From Pseudomonadota bacterium (GTDB lineage: Bacteria; Bdellovibrionota_C; UBA2361; SZUA-149; DAOLCO01), in NCBI GenBank assembly GCA_027487795.1, contig JAIYCX010000037.1:1-64000 (forward strand): a stretch of DNA of 64,000 nucleotides, written 5' to 3'. Position 1 is the stretch's first letter; each line of letters starts with the position of its first letter. Below are positions 34,406-44,527 of the stretch, piece by piece. The notes beneath the pieces are model-generated. The model was not told where the DNA came from. It worked only from the letters and a program-made list of their open reading frames with translations, and searched no databases. Made by a program: the position numbers and the translations under genes.

Positions 34406-36055
34406 ATGGGAATAACTGGACTACTTGATACTGCTAGACGTGCACTCAATACACAAAGTGTTGGGATAAGAGTTATTGGTGATAACATTGCGAATGTTAA
34501 CACTGCTGGCTATACAAGAAGAAGAGCTGAGATTGTCAGTCAAATAACTTCAGGTAATGGAGATTTACAAGTCGGCGGTGGTTCTGAAATAAAAAAAGTA
34601 ATAAGAATAGTAGATAAATTCCTTAACCAAGATTATGTTAGTAAACTTGGAGATAAAACTAAAGCACAAACAAGTAGTGAATTTCTAAAAAGAGCTGAGT
34701 CATCATTTCAATTAGATGGTCAAGCTGGTAAAATTGGTTATGAACTTACTGAATTTTTTGGTTCTTTAGAAGACCTGGCATCAAACCCTGGTGATATTCC
34801 TTTAAGAACTCAAGTAATTCAAAAAGGAACAAATTTAGCTGCTACAATTAATTCTACTTATAATAATTTAGCGACTCTGCAAAGAGAAGCTGATGATAGA
34901 ATAAAAATTATAGTGGATGATGTTAATAGAATTACTAAATCTATTGCGGAAGTTAATGCTCAACTTGCTCAAAGTGAAAGAGATAATCAGGAAGCATTAA
35001 CATTAAGAGATCAAAGAGATGAGTTACTAAGAAGCTTAGGAGAAAAAATTTCATTTAGAACCGTTGATGATTCCGATGGAAGAACAACTGTATATTTACA
35101 AAATGGTTTTGCCTTAGTAAGTGGAGTTAATAACTATGAGCTTTCGACAACTCCATCTCCAAGTTTTGCACCTAGTGGAGGATATCCACAAGGTTTAGAT
35201 GGAAAAAGTTTAAGTCATATAGTTTATGATTTTGGTGCTGGGAGTCAATCTGATTTAACAAATTCAATAAGAATAGGAGGAGGAGAACTAGCAGGTCTTT
35301 TAGAAATCAGAGGAGTACAAGCAATTACAGATACTACCTCATTTGACACGAGCGGAGCTCTAGTTGAAACTGCAGCTAGAGTGGAGCACATTGCCAGAGA
35401 TCTTTTAACCAGATTTAACTTAACTTATTTAGGTCCAGATGAAACTCCAGGAGGAACGTACCAACCATCTAGCTTTGGATTAAATGGAACCCAACCAATA
35501 CCGTTTGGTTTGTTTAGTTTTAATGGTGCTAATAGTGGTAATAATTTTGGAGATTCTGACTCAGATGGTCGGCCAGAAAACTCTGATTTAAATACAATTG
35601 CGACTAGTGGTATTGCAACTAATTTTGCCAGTCGTCTAATATTTAATGTAACAAACGAAAGATCTTTAGCCTCTGCTATAGATCTGGATCCAGCTTCAGC
35701 TTCTACTACTTTTGCAGTAGGAGATTCTACTATATTAAATAATATACTAGCACAAAGATCAACAGATATTACTTATTCCGGTCTTGGTAATTTAACAGTT
35801 ACATCAAGCATAGAAGGAATGTATAGTTTAGCTGTCTCGAATATTGGTGGTCAAAGTGCTAGATCACAAGATAGCCTAAAAATCTTTACCGATAGAGAAA
35901 CCCAGACTAGAGAACTACAACAAAGTTATTCAGGTGTAAATTTAGATGAAGAATTTGCTAATCTTATTAAGTTTCAAAGAGCATTTGAAGCATCTTCTAA
36001 ATTAATAAAAATTGGTGATGAGCTCACTTCTCAAATCATTCAACTACTGAGATAA
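34406..36055 (+). CDS. flgK: Flagellar hook-associated protein FlgK
   Basis: 549 residues. The N-terminus (GLLDTARRALNTQSVGIRV, DNIANVNTAGYTRRR) and the C-terminus (SGVNLDEEFANLIKFQRAFEAS) are the paired coiled-coil ends typical of rod/hook proteins. It forms the first junction between hook and filament. A DxDxDG loop (Asp383, 385, 387) in the variable middle domain looks calcium-binding. It is followed by flgL after two bases. No clear sigma-28 or sigma-54 promoter could be fixed in the 146-bp spacer upstream. Confidence 0.95.
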   Translation: MGITGLLDTARRALNTQSVGIRVIGDNIANVNTAGYTRRRAEIVSQITSGNGDLQVGGGSEIKKVIRIVDKFLNQDYVSKLGDKTKAQTSSEFLKRAESSFQLDGQAGKIGYELTEFFGSLEDLASNPGDIPLRTQVIQKGTNLAATINSTYNNLATLQREADDRIKIIVDDVNRITKSIAEVNAQLAQSERDNQEALTLRDQRDELLRSLGEKISFRTVDDSDGRTTVYLQNGFALVSGVNNYELSTTPSPSFAPSGGYPQGLDGKSLSHIVYDFGAGSQSDLTNSIRIGGGELAGLLEIRGVQAITDTTSFDTSGALVETAARVEHIARDLLTRFNLTYLGPDETPGGTYQPSSFGLNGTQPIPFGLFSFNGANSGNNFGDSDSDGRPENSDLNTIATSGIATNFASRLIFNVTNERSLASAIDLDPASASTTFAVGDSTILNNILAQRSTDITYSGLGNLTVTSSIEGMYSLAVSNIGGQSARSQDSLKIFTDRETQTRELQQSYSGVNLDEEFANLIKFQRAFEASSKLIKIGDELTSQIIQLLR

Positions 36056-36057
36056 AA

Positions 36058-37098
36058 ATGTCAACAAGAATAAGCACTAGTCAGTACATTCAAGGTTTTA
36101 TTGGTCAAGTATATGATACCAGGAATAAACTTGAGCAAGTTAGAGGTGAAATTAGTAGTGGTATAAAAGTTTCTAATCCAAGTGATGACCCAGGAAGATC
36201 AGGTACTATTGTAAATTTACAAGCTGTAAGTCAGAGAGTAGATAAACATCTTCAAAGAGTAGGAGCAGCAAAAGACTTATTACAAATTCAAGAACAAACT
36301 GTTAACTCATCAAACGATGTATTAATTAGAGCACAAGAATTAGCTGCTCAAGCAGCTAATGGAACCTACACACCGGAAGTAAGAGCTCAAATGTCAGAAG
36401 AAATATTTCAATTAAGAGAACAATTAGTTTCCCTTGCTAATACTAAACATAATGGGGTTTATATTTACGGCGGTACAGACGATGGCGATCAACCATTTGA
36501 TGCAAATAGTACTTTCTACCCTACTCCAGCTACAGGTAATCCTCTAGCTAGATTGCACTACCAATTAGATAGTGCCGTTACCAGCCCAGGTCAGGATGAC
36601 ACTAGAAATGTAAGAATTAGTGATACTGAATCAATTAGAATAAATACTCCAGCTAGAGATGTTTTCTATGATGCTATAAATGCTGTTGAGAGATTAGGTC
36701 GTGCAATGGCAGGATTTAGAACAGACCTTATAGATGCAGATAGTGATGGTGTGATAGATGATCCTAATCCTGCTGGGACTCATCTAGCCTATACATTCCC
36801 TGGAGATACTAATCTTCAGGTACAGGCAATCAGAGATGCAATAAATTCAATAAATGCTGCAAAAAGAAGTAATATAGAAACAGAATTAAGTAGTATTGGG
36901 GCAAGAACAAATAGACTTGATCAGACTGAAAGTATATTAGCAACTTTAAAAGAAAATACTGAAGTAGCTAGATCATCAATTCAAGATACCGATATTTTTG
37001 AAGCATCATCTAAGTTCTCTAACCTGCAAACAACACTAGAAGCACTACTTGCCTCAGGTTCTAGAATATCGTCCCTATCTCTACTAGATTATATATAA
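36058..37098 (+). CDS. flgL: Flagellar hook-associated protein FlgL
   Basis: 346 residues. The N-terminus matches flagellin-type proteins (MSTRISTSQYIQGFI; GEISSGIKVSNPSDDPG), with the C-terminal TDIFEASSKFSNLQTTLEA pairing helix. It forms the second junction, between FlgK and the filament. Residues 226-235 (DADSDGVIDD) make a DxDxDG loop like that in FlgK. The gene is convergent with nuoN, 21 bases away, with no strong terminator seen between them. Confidence 0.95.
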   Translation: MSTRISTSQYIQGFIGQVYDTRNKLEQVRGEISSGIKVSNPSDDPGRSGTIVNLQAVSQRVDKHLQRVGAAKDLLQIQEQTVNSSNDVLIRAQELAAQAANGTYTPEVRAQMSEEIFQLREQLVSLANTKHNGVYIYGGTDDGDQPFDANSTFYPTPATGNPLARLHYQLDSAVTSPGQDDTRNVRISDTESIRINTPARDVFYDAINAVERLGRAMAGFRTDLIDADSDGVIDDPNPAGTHLAYTFPGDTNLQVQAIRDAINSINAAKRSNIETELSSIGARTNRLDQTESILATLKENTEVARSSIQDTDIFEASSKFSNLQTTLEALLASGSRISSLSLLDYI

Positions 37099-37119
37099 TC
37101 TTAACTAATAGTAAGAAAA

Positions 37120-38592
37120 TTATCTAAAGGCTAGCTCTGCGGCTAAGTATAATGGCCTATTATATAAACCAAAGACAATAATTAAAAGAGTACAAAGAAT
37201 TACAACAAATTTCGGAATAGACATTTGAACTTGTTGTTTAATCATCTCTTCTGATCCTAATTCACTTTTGGCAGAGGCATTTTCGTCTTTAGTAAAATAC
37301 ATTTGCACTATTATATTTAAATAATAATAGAGAGAGATCACAGAGTTTATAGCAGCTACTATTGCTAGACCTGTATAACCGGCTTCATGAGCAACTGTGA
37401 ATAAAAAGAATTTCCCAATAAATCCTATTAAAGGAGGCATACCAGATAATGCTATAAGCACTATCGTTAGTAAGAGGGCATATAAAGGCTTCTTCTCACC
37501 CAAGCCTCTATATGAGGCAATAGAGTCCATATCATACTGTTCTTTAGTATTGTTAGATATGAGAGAAACTAAACCAAAAGAAGCTATGGACATGAAAGAA
37601 TAAGCTAATAGATAGTATGTGGCAGCTTCTCCTCCTCCATTTTGACCTAATGCCAAGAAACCAATAAAAACATATCCAGCATGCGCAATACTAGAATATG
37701 CCAACATTCTCTTTATACTTTTTTGCTGTATTGCTAATACATTTCCAACAGTCATACTAAGAACTGCAAGCAACCAACCTACTTTTGACCATGACTCAAA
37801 TAATATTGGGTCTGAGAAACAATAAGAAAATAATCTTAAAAAAGCTCCAAATGCAGCAAGTTTGACTACAACAGCCATGAAAGCAGTAACAGAAGTCGGT
37901 GCTCCTTGATAAACGTCCGGAGTCCAAACATGGAATGGAACAAGAGAAACTTTGAATGAAAATCCAAACATTATAAGTAAAACACCAAGGATAATTAATT
38001 GCGATCTGATACTAGGTATAACAGCAGCAATTTCTGCATAAGAAATAAAGCCTGTTGCTCCGTATATAAGAGCTAAACCATATAACAAGAAAGCAGAACT
38101 AAACGAACCCATTATAAAATACTTCATAGCAGATTCAGACGAAGCTTTCTGTTTCAAAGCAGAACCACTTAATGCATAAACTGATAATGACAATAATTCA
38201 AAACCAACAAATAAAGTTATAAAATTAGCCGCAGAGACTAAAAGTAAAGCTCCAGCGGTTGAAAATAAAAACAGTGAGTCTGTTTCAGCCCCAGATGTCA
38301 CTCCCTCTCCTTTTAAAGCTTTAAAACTTATTAAATATGTAAATAAACCTGCCAAAGATATAGCCGCAAAATATATCATTGTAAGTGAATCAGAAAACAA
38401 AGACCCGCTAAATACTACATCATTGAAGTCACCTAGTCTAAATGAGGTAAGTAAACATAATACAAATGTACAGATAACAACAAAGTTTCTGATCAGTGAC
38501 GAGAATCCTAGTACCTCTAGTAATAAAACCAGACATGCACCAGTTGCAGTTATAATTAGTGGTGACGCGGCAGCAAGCTCAGCTGGGCTCAT
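37120..38592 (-). CDS. nuoN: NADH-quinone oxidoreductase subunit N
   Basis: 490 residues, about 14 membrane helices. It is one of three antiporter-like subunits of complex I. Conserved positions include the Lys-containing helices with FGFSFKVSLVPFHVWTPDVYQGAPTSV and KRMLAYSSIAHAGY. It is the last gene of the nuo operon and overlaps nuoM by four bases (ATGA). It contributes to proton translocation at the inner membrane. Confidence 0.95.
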   Translation of the reverse strand: MSPAELAAASPLIITATGACLVLLLEVLGFSSLIRNFVVICTFVLCLLTSFRLGDFNDVVFSGSLFSDSLTMIYFAAISLAGLFTYLISFKALKGEGVTSGAETDSLFLFSTAGALLLVSAANFITLFVGFELLSLSVYALSGSALKQKASSESAMKYFIMGSFSSAFLLYGLALIYGATGFISYAEIAAVIPSIRSQLIILGVLLIMFGFSFKVSLVPFHVWTPDVYQGAPTSVTAFMAVVVKLAAFGAFLRLFSYCFSDPILFESWSKVGWLLAVLSMTVGNVLAIQQKSIKRMLAYSSIAHAGYVFIGFLALGQNGGGEAATYYLLAYSFMSIASFGLVSLISNNTKEQYDMDSIASYRGLGEKKPLYALLLTIVLIALSGMPPLIGFIGKFFLFTVAHEAGYTGLAIVAAINSVISLYYYLNIIVQMYFTKDENASAKSELGSEEMIKQQVQMSIPKFVVILCTLLIIVFGLYNRPLYLAAELAFR

Positions 38593-40235
38593 ATATTTGA
38601 AACCTCTATATTTTTATCAATAGTATTATTAAGGACTTTGTTACTTGGTGGTAAATTACTTTTTAACTTACTAACTTTATTTAAAATCTCAGGTTGATCA
38701 ACTCTTACATTTTGAATTTGTTCAAGTGAAAAATTAGTAGTCTGTTCCAAATCTTTTAGTATGTAATTAGGATAAAGACCTATAAAAAATACTAAAATAA
38801 GTAAGGGAAAAAAAACAAAAATTTCTCTTAAACTCAGATCCGTTAATCCATGAATACTGGTATCATATTTACCAAAAACAACTCTTCTGTATAAAGATAT
38901 CATATAAAGTGCCCCAAGAACGACCCCTGCCACAGCCCCTGTTGTACATATCACTGTTAGAACTAAACTGTGTATTTGACCACCATGTAAAAAGAATATC
39001 CCTTTAAATGTACCTAATAAAATTAGGAACTCTCCTACAAAACCATTTGTTAATGGTAAACCTATTGAACTCAACATGAAAATCATAAAAACAGTTGCAA
39101 ACAAAGGAACTTTAGCAGCTAAGCCAGAATATGCAGAAATCTCTCTTGTATGAGTACGATCATAGAGCACACCGACTAAAAAGAATAAAGCAGCAGTTGA
39201 TACACCATGGTTTATTAACTGTAATAGTGCTCCTTGAAAGGCTTCAACGTTAAGCATTGAAAAACCTAAGACACAGAATCCCATGTGACTAACTGATGAA
39301 TAAGCAACTAACTTTTTCATATCAGTTTGCACCCATGCTACTAATGCACCAAAGATGATTCCTACTACTCCAAGTATAGCTAGAACAGGAGCTGCATAAA
39401 GAGTTGCGTTTGGAAATAAAACAATTCCAAACCTAACCAGACCAAAGATTCCCATCTTAAGTAAAACTCCAGCTAAAATCACAGAGCCTCCTGTTGGAGC
39501 TTCTACGTGAGCATCTGGTAGCCATGTATGGAAAGGAAAGACTGGTACTTTTATTAGAAAAGCTATCGCAAAAGCGAGGAATAATAAAAGCTCCTCGTTG
39601 AAACTTAAGCTTGTCATACTTAAATCATTCAAGAAGAAACTCATGCTTCCAACTTGGCTAGCATATTTAAATTCTAAATATGATATAGCTACTAGCATCA
39701 GTAAACTTCCAAAAGCTGTATAAATAACGAATTTTAGAGCTGCATAAACTCTATTTTTACCACCCCAAATTCCTATTAAAAAATACATAGGAATTAGCAT
39801 TAATTCCCAAAATACATAGAAAGCTAAGACATCAAGAGAGACAAATGTACCCAACATCCCAACTTCTAAAAATAGTAGATTACATAAATAACCTCTAAGC
39901 TTTTCACTGACGCTAGAGTATGAAACTGAGACTAAAAAAGTTAGAAATGTAGTTAATAAAATTAACCAAACACTAAGTCCATCAACACCTAGAATAAATT
40001 TAAGTCCTATGCTAGGGAACCAGTCAAATGATTCTGCCAACTGAAAAGTATTGATGTTCTTATCAAAAGATAAAAAAACTTTTAAAGAAATGATAAAAGA
40101 AATAAATGAGCTAGCACTAGCAATAAGGCCAGCTTGTTTATTTGATACCTTGAGTAAGATCAACGGAATAATACCCAAAAGTGGAGAAAAGACCAGAAGA
40201 CTTAATAAATTTGAGGAACTAAAAGTAAGATCCAT
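38589..40235 (-). CDS. nuoM: NADH-quinone oxidoreductase subunit M
   Basis: 548 residues with about 14 helices. The motif KVPVFPFHTWLPDAHVEAPTGG and MKKLVAYSSVSHMGFC identify NuoM. The C-terminus has an extra polar tail of about 60 residues (KSNLPPSNKVLNNTIDKN and so on) beyond the usual end. Its start overlaps the nuoL stop by one base (TAATG) and its end overlaps nuoN, so L, M and N are translationally coupled. Confidence 0.95.
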   Translation of the reverse strand: MDLTFSSSNLLSLLVFSPLLGIIPLILLKVSNKQAGLIASASSFISFIISLKVFLSFDKNINTFQLAESFDWFPSIGLKFILGVDGLSVWLILLTTFLTFLVSVSYSSVSEKLRGYLCNLLFLEVGMLGTFVSLDVLAFYVFWELMLIPMYFLIGIWGGKNRVYAALKFVIYTAFGSLLMLVAISYLEFKYASQVGSMSFFLNDLSMTSLSFNEELLLFLAFAIAFLIKVPVFPFHTWLPDAHVEAPTGGSVILAGVLLKMGIFGLVRFGIVLFPNATLYAAPVLAILGVVGIIFGALVAWVQTDMKKLVAYSSVSHMGFCVLGFSMLNVEAFQGALLQLINHGVSTAALFFLVGVLYDRTHTREISAYSGLAAKVPLFATVFMIFMLSSIGLPLTNGFVGEFLILLGTFKGIFFLHGGQIHSLVLTVICTTGAVAGVVLGALYMISLYRRVVFGKYDTSIHGLTDLSLREIFVFFPLLILVFFIGLYPNYILKDLEQTTNFSLEQIQNVRVDQPEILNKVSKLKSNLPPSNKVLNNTIDKNIEVSNI

Positions 40236-42343
40236 TAGAGTATTACCCAGAATAAAATAATAAAAACAAAAAGTGAAAACATTAAGCTAAGAGACGACTT
40301 CATTGTTCCGCTATGAATTTTCTTTAAAGTCGTTCCAGCAACATCAACAACAACGCTACTACCAGTTACTAATAACCCATCAATTAGAATTCTATCAAAA
40401 AGTATAAAGAATACCCGCGAAATTCCTCGAAGTGGTAAAACTATTACCAGGTTATAAAGCTCATCAACATACCATTTCCCAAGTAGTAGCTTATAAATTG
40501 GTGAAAGTAAGCTTGAAATTTTAGCAGGTAATCCTTTAGCAAAGGTATATATTAGACCAGATAGCCCAGCGCTTATTAAAGCTACCCACATAGAGATAGT
40601 TTCTAACTGATGATATGTATGATTTTCAAGTAGTGCATGATGACCACCTAAGAAATCACTTCGTGTCCAATGTGCTAAATAAGTTAGTAATGTATCACCA
40701 TATAAAAAGGAAAAAATTAAGGAAGGAACTGAAAGTACTAATAATGGGAAAACCATATTAAAAGATGTTTCGTGTGGAGTTCCATGACCTCTATAGGTTC
40801 CAAAAAAAGTTAAGAATAAAGATCTGGTCATATAAAAAGCTGTTAGAGCCGCTGTAAGTATACCTACTCCCCAAAGAGCTTGATTTAGAAAAATACCATT
40901 AGATACTTCTATGGTTGAAGCTAAACCAGTACTTGAATAAGTAGCCCATAACACTGAATCCTTCGAGAAGAATCCAGAACCGTAAGGTAATCCAGAGATA
41001 GCATATGTTCCTGCAATATATGAAATTCCCGTAAACTTCATATATTTAAAAAGTCCACCAAATTTTCTCATATCTTGCTCATGGTGACAGCCTACGATAA
41101 CAGAACCAGCTGCCATGAATAGTAAAGCTTTAAAAAAGGCGTGAGTTACAACATGATATAAGCCGACACTATATGCCCCTGCCCCAATTGCCATGAACAT
41201 AAATCCAAGCTGACTAACAGTGGAATAAGCTAGAACTTTTTTAATATCATTTTGTACTAAAGCTATAGTGGCAGCTATAAACGCGGTTAAAGTCCCTATT
41301 ATAGAAACTAAAAGCAACGCATGAGGAGCGGCTGAAAATAAGCCTGCTAACCTAGCGACCATATAAACTCCTGAAGTAACCATAGTCGCAGCGTGTATTA
41401 ATGCGGAAACTGGAGTCGGTCCGGCCATTGCATCAGGTAACCAAATATATAGAGGAATTTGAGCGCTTTTACCTGCTGCTCCAATTAAAAGTAAGATCGC
41501 TGCGACCTCAATTGCAAGAGCTGGCATATTATGAACTTTAGCTAAAATATCACTAGGAGATAAAGAGCCAGTGTAATAAAAAAGTGTGAACATGCCTAAT
41601 AAGAAACCTGCATCACCTATTCTATTTACGATAAAAGCTTTTTGACCAGCTTTTGCATTATCCATTTCTTTAAACCAGAAACCTATTAACAGGTAAGAAC
41701 AAAGTCCTACACCTTCCCAACCCACAAATGTTAATAATAGATTATCTCCAAGCACTAGTATTAGCATCGCACTAAGAAAGAGATTTAAATAAGCAAAAAA
41801 TCTTGGTTGATGAGGATCCTCTGCCATATAACCTGAGGCATATAAATGGATTAAGGAACCTATTCCAGTAATGACCAAACACATAACAGCTGAAAGATGA
41901 TCGAAGCGAAATTTAAAATCTACATTTAAATCACCAGCATCGATCCAGCTCCAAGCTGAAGCGACTATAGAATCAGAAACTCCGCTACCTAAAGCAGTAA
42001 ACAATAAAAGAGTTAGTACGAAAGATAGACTAGAAGCTGTAGTAGCTACAATAGCAGACAATGACATACCGGATTTATAAGAATCATGAGAACCGTGATG
42101 GGCATGACTATCATGTGAAGAACCATGATCATGATCTGAATGATGATCATCCTCAACTTTTGGCTTCCCCCCAACTAGATAAGATAGAAGAGCTCCTACT
42201 AAGGGAATCAAAGGTAAAAATAAAAGCCTAGAATCTACTAAAGGAGAATTAGAAATTTCTCCTACTGGTAGTACGACTTCACTTTGTGTCAAACTTGAGC
42301 TTAGAGGTAAGCTTAAAATGAGGTCTTTAAATATTGAAAACAT
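40235..42343 (-). CDS. nuoL: NADH-quinone oxidoreductase subunit L
   Basis: 702 residues, the largest antiporter-like subunit, with the long amphipathic C-terminal helix region. Motifs include GWEGVGLCSYLLIGFW, SAQIPLYIWLPDAMAGPTPVS and VLAYSTVSQLGFM. Unusual: a His/Asp-rich loop at about 65-90 (nine His between 67 and 86) between the first two helices, which is not part of standard NuoL and could bind metal. Gene spacing to nuoK is 32 bases. Confidence 0.95.
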   Translation of the reverse strand: MFSIFKDLILSLPLSSSLTQSEVVLPVGEISNSPLVDSRLLFLPLIPLVGALLSYLVGGKPKVEDDHHSDHDHGSSHDSHAHHGSHDSYKSGMSLSAIVATTASSLSFVLTLLLFTALGSGVSDSIVASAWSWIDAGDLNVDFKFRFDHLSAVMCLVITGIGSLIHLYASGYMAEDPHQPRFFAYLNLFLSAMLILVLGDNLLLTFVGWEGVGLCSYLLIGFWFKEMDNAKAGQKAFIVNRIGDAGFLLGMFTLFYYTGSLSPSDILAKVHNMPALAIEVAAILLLIGAAGKSAQIPLYIWLPDAMAGPTPVSALIHAATMVTSGVYMVARLAGLFSAAPHALLLVSIIGTLTAFIAATIALVQNDIKKVLAYSTVSQLGFMFMAIGAGAYSVGLYHVVTHAFFKALLFMAAGSVIVGCHHEQDMRKFGGLFKYMKFTGISYIAGTYAISGLPYGSGFFSKDSVLWATYSSTGLASTIEVSNGIFLNQALWGVGILTAALTAFYMTRSLFLTFFGTYRGHGTPHETSFNMVFPLLVLSVPSLIFSFLYGDTLLTYLAHWTRSDFLGGHHALLENHTYHQLETISMWVALISAGLSGLIYTFAKGLPAKISSLLSPIYKLLLGKWYVDELYNLVIVLPLRGISRVFFILFDRILIDGLLVTGSSVVVDVAGTTLKKIHSGTMKSSLSLMFSLFVFIILFWVIL

Positions 42344-42375
42344 ACTTTATATCTTTAAACTAATTAATTAAAAAA

Positions 42376-42684
42376 CTACCCTGCTAGCTCTGCAACTTCG
42401 TCTGACTCTACAGTCAGAAAATTTCTAAATACTGATAAAATTATTGCTAATCCTACCGCAGCTTCTGCAGCTGCAACTGCCATAACAAAGAATACAAATA
42501 TTTGCCCATTAATATTATTTAAGTAAACTGAGAAAGTTACTAAAGTTAAATTTACTGCATTCAACATTAACTCAATACACATAAATATAACTATAGTATT
42601 TTTTCTAGTTAGAACTCCTGCAACTCCTATACAAAACAATATTGCAGAAATTAAGAGATTAAAATGTAGACCAAGTTCGTTCAT
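42376..42684 (-). CDS. nuoK: NADH-quinone oxidoreductase subunit K
   Basis: 102 residues, three membrane helices. The conserved Glu residues are in [13 protein letters not shown] and [13 protein letters not shown], as expected. It is part of the proton-coupling membrane domain. It follows nuoJ by 12 bases. Confidence 0.95.
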   Translation of the reverse strand: MNELGLHFNLLISAILFCIGVAGVLTRKNTIVIFMCIELMLNAVNLTLVTFSVYLNNINGQIFVFFVMAVAAAEAAVGLAIILSVFRNFLTVESDEVAELAG

Positions 42685-42696
42685 AGTTAATTTTTT

Positions 42697-43362
42697 TTAA
42701 TTTGTTGATGATCCATGCTTTTCTTTCATAGCTTTGAGTCCTCTGCCAGGCAACAAAGGTGCTTTCTTTGTCTGAGCTAGGAACGCAGCTCCAACAATTG
42801 AGGCCAATAATAGTATACCAATTGCTTGAAATGAAACTACTTGATCGACTAAAATAGAGTTACCTATAGATTTAGGTGTAACAACTAAATCAGGAACTAA
42901 AACAGGGTTTGATGAAGTACCCGTAACAAAATTATTAATTGGTTCAGTTGTACTCTCTAATTGATCAAGGTAACTGCCTTCAACAATTGATTTGGCAGAA
43001 GTTATTATTCCGTCTCTGAAACCAAAAAACAAGATGCCAAAAAAGAGGAAGACAAAAGAAATACTGAAATATGAAGGCACTGAAAAACTAAGTTTTTCAG
43101 CATCTTTCTCAACTCCCAATAGCATTATCACAAATACAAATAGTATCATAATAGCACCGGCATATAACATAACTTGCAACGTCGCGATAAAATCTGCTCT
43201 CATCAGAGCAAATTGACCTGCTATTAAAAACATTGTTGCGACCAGACACAATGCACTATTCAAACTTTTTCTTGATAAAACAACACCTAGACCGGAAACT
43301 AGTGAAAGCCCACCTAGTATAAACATAAAGATATTGAGAATTGACAGAGATTCAGTATTCAT
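42697..43362 (-). CDS. nuoJ: NADH-quinone oxidoreductase subunit J
   Basis: 221 residues with about five helices. VMLYAGAIMILFVFVIMLLG is the NuoJ signature containing the pi-bulge helix. The insert after helix 4 (about 110-150) is polar. It begins three bases after the nuoH stop, in the place where nuoI is normally found between H and J; nuoI is absent here. Confidence 0.94.
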   Translation of the reverse strand: MNTESLSILNIFMFILGGLSLVSGLGVVLSRKSLNSALCLVATMFLIAGQFALMRADFIATLQVMLYAGAIMILFVFVIMLLGVEKDAEKLSFSVPSYFSISFVFLFFGILFFGFRDGIITSAKSIVEGSYLDQLESTTEPINNFVTGTSSNPVLVPDLVVTPKSIGNSILVDQVVSFQAIGILLLASIVGAAFLAQTKKAPLLPGRGLKAMKEKHGSSTN

Positions 43363-43365
43363 TAT

Positions 43366-44514
43366 TTAGTTTCCTCCTGATGTTGCTACGAAATAACAGG
43401 TAACAACAACATTAACCAGAGCGATAGGTAGCATAATTTTCCAGCAAAGATTAATTAATTGATCATATCTGAACCTTGGTAAAGTCCAACGAATTATGAC
43501 CTGTAGAATACAAAATAACAAAACTTTCACTGCGAAAACATGCATCGCGATGATAGGCCCAATGTATGGATCTAATACACCAAAGTTAATATTAAAAAAG
43601 CGACTCAAAGCAGTATTAGCTAAGTCAGGTTGTATCGTAGCTAAATCTAAATATGGAAGCTGCCAACCACCAAAGAAAAGTACTACAACTAATGTAGCAG
43701 CGACAACGATTTCAGCAAATTCCCCAAGCCAAAAAAGTAAAAACTTCATTCCTGAGTATTCCGTGAAATAACCAGCTACAAGCTCAGATTCACTTTCAGG
43801 TAAATCAAAAGGAGCTCTCTTTGTTTCAGCCATTGCAGAAACAAAGAAAATAACAAATGCTATTATATTAAGTGGAAAAAAAGCAAAGATTCCCCAATTT
43901 GGTAAAAATCCGTATACTAAGCCGCTTTGCAAATTAACGATTTCATTTAAATCAAGAGTACCATAAATTGCAATAAGTCCTATGATACTTAGACCAAAAG
44001 TAATTTCATAAGATATCATCTGAGCAGATGCTCTTAGACTTCCAAATAATGAAAACTTATTTTTTGATACCCAACCAGCTAGAACTGTTCCGTATACTGC
44101 TAGTGAACCCATCGCAAAAACATAGAGTATTCCAACATTCAAATTTACTAACTGTAAAGTTACCGTTCTTGATTCCAAAATGATTGGTGGACCAAAAGGA
44201 ACGACCGCTAAAGATATTAATATTGGGAAAACTCCCATAAAAGGAGCTAAGCTGTGCATGAACTGACTAACTCCCCTCGGAACAAAGTCTTCCTTAAAAA
44301 GAGCTTTCACAGGATCAGCTACTAATGTATTAAAAATACCCGCTAAATCAAAACCAAGTATGCTAGCTCTATTAGCACCAATTCTATTTTGAATTAATGC
44401 TGAGGCCTTTCTTTCTATCCATGTATTTAAAGCTGCTAGCTTTAAAGTTGCAGCCATTACAAAAATAGCTTTTGCTAAAACTATTAGGATATCTACTATT
44501 GAAATACTATTCAT
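43366..44514 (-). CDS. nuoH: NADH-quinone oxidoreductase subunit H
   Basis: 382 residues with about eight helices. ERKASALIQNRIGANRA and FDLPESESELVAGYFTEYSG are the conserved quinone-site segments of NuoH. It links the peripheral arm to the proton pumps. It starts 13 bases after nuoG. Confidence 0.96.
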   Translation of the reverse strand: MNSISIVDILIVLAKAIFVMAATLKLAALNTWIERKASALIQNRIGANRASILGFDLAGIFNTLVADPVKALFKEDFVPRGVSQFMHSLAPFMGVFPILISLAVVPFGPPIILESRTVTLQLVNLNVGILYVFAMGSLAVYGTVLAGWVSKNKFSLFGSLRASAQMISYEITFGLSIIGLIAIYGTLDLNEIVNLQSGLVYGFLPNWGIFAFFPLNIIAFVIFFVSAMAETKRAPFDLPESESELVAGYFTEYSGMKFLLFWLGEFAEIVVAATLVVVLFFGGWQLPYLDLATIQPDLANTALSRFFNINFGVLDPYIGPIIAMHVFAVKVLLFCILQVIIRWTLPRFRYDQLINLCWKIMLPIALVNVVVTCYFVATSGGN

Positions 44515-44527
44515 CTAATTAATACCT

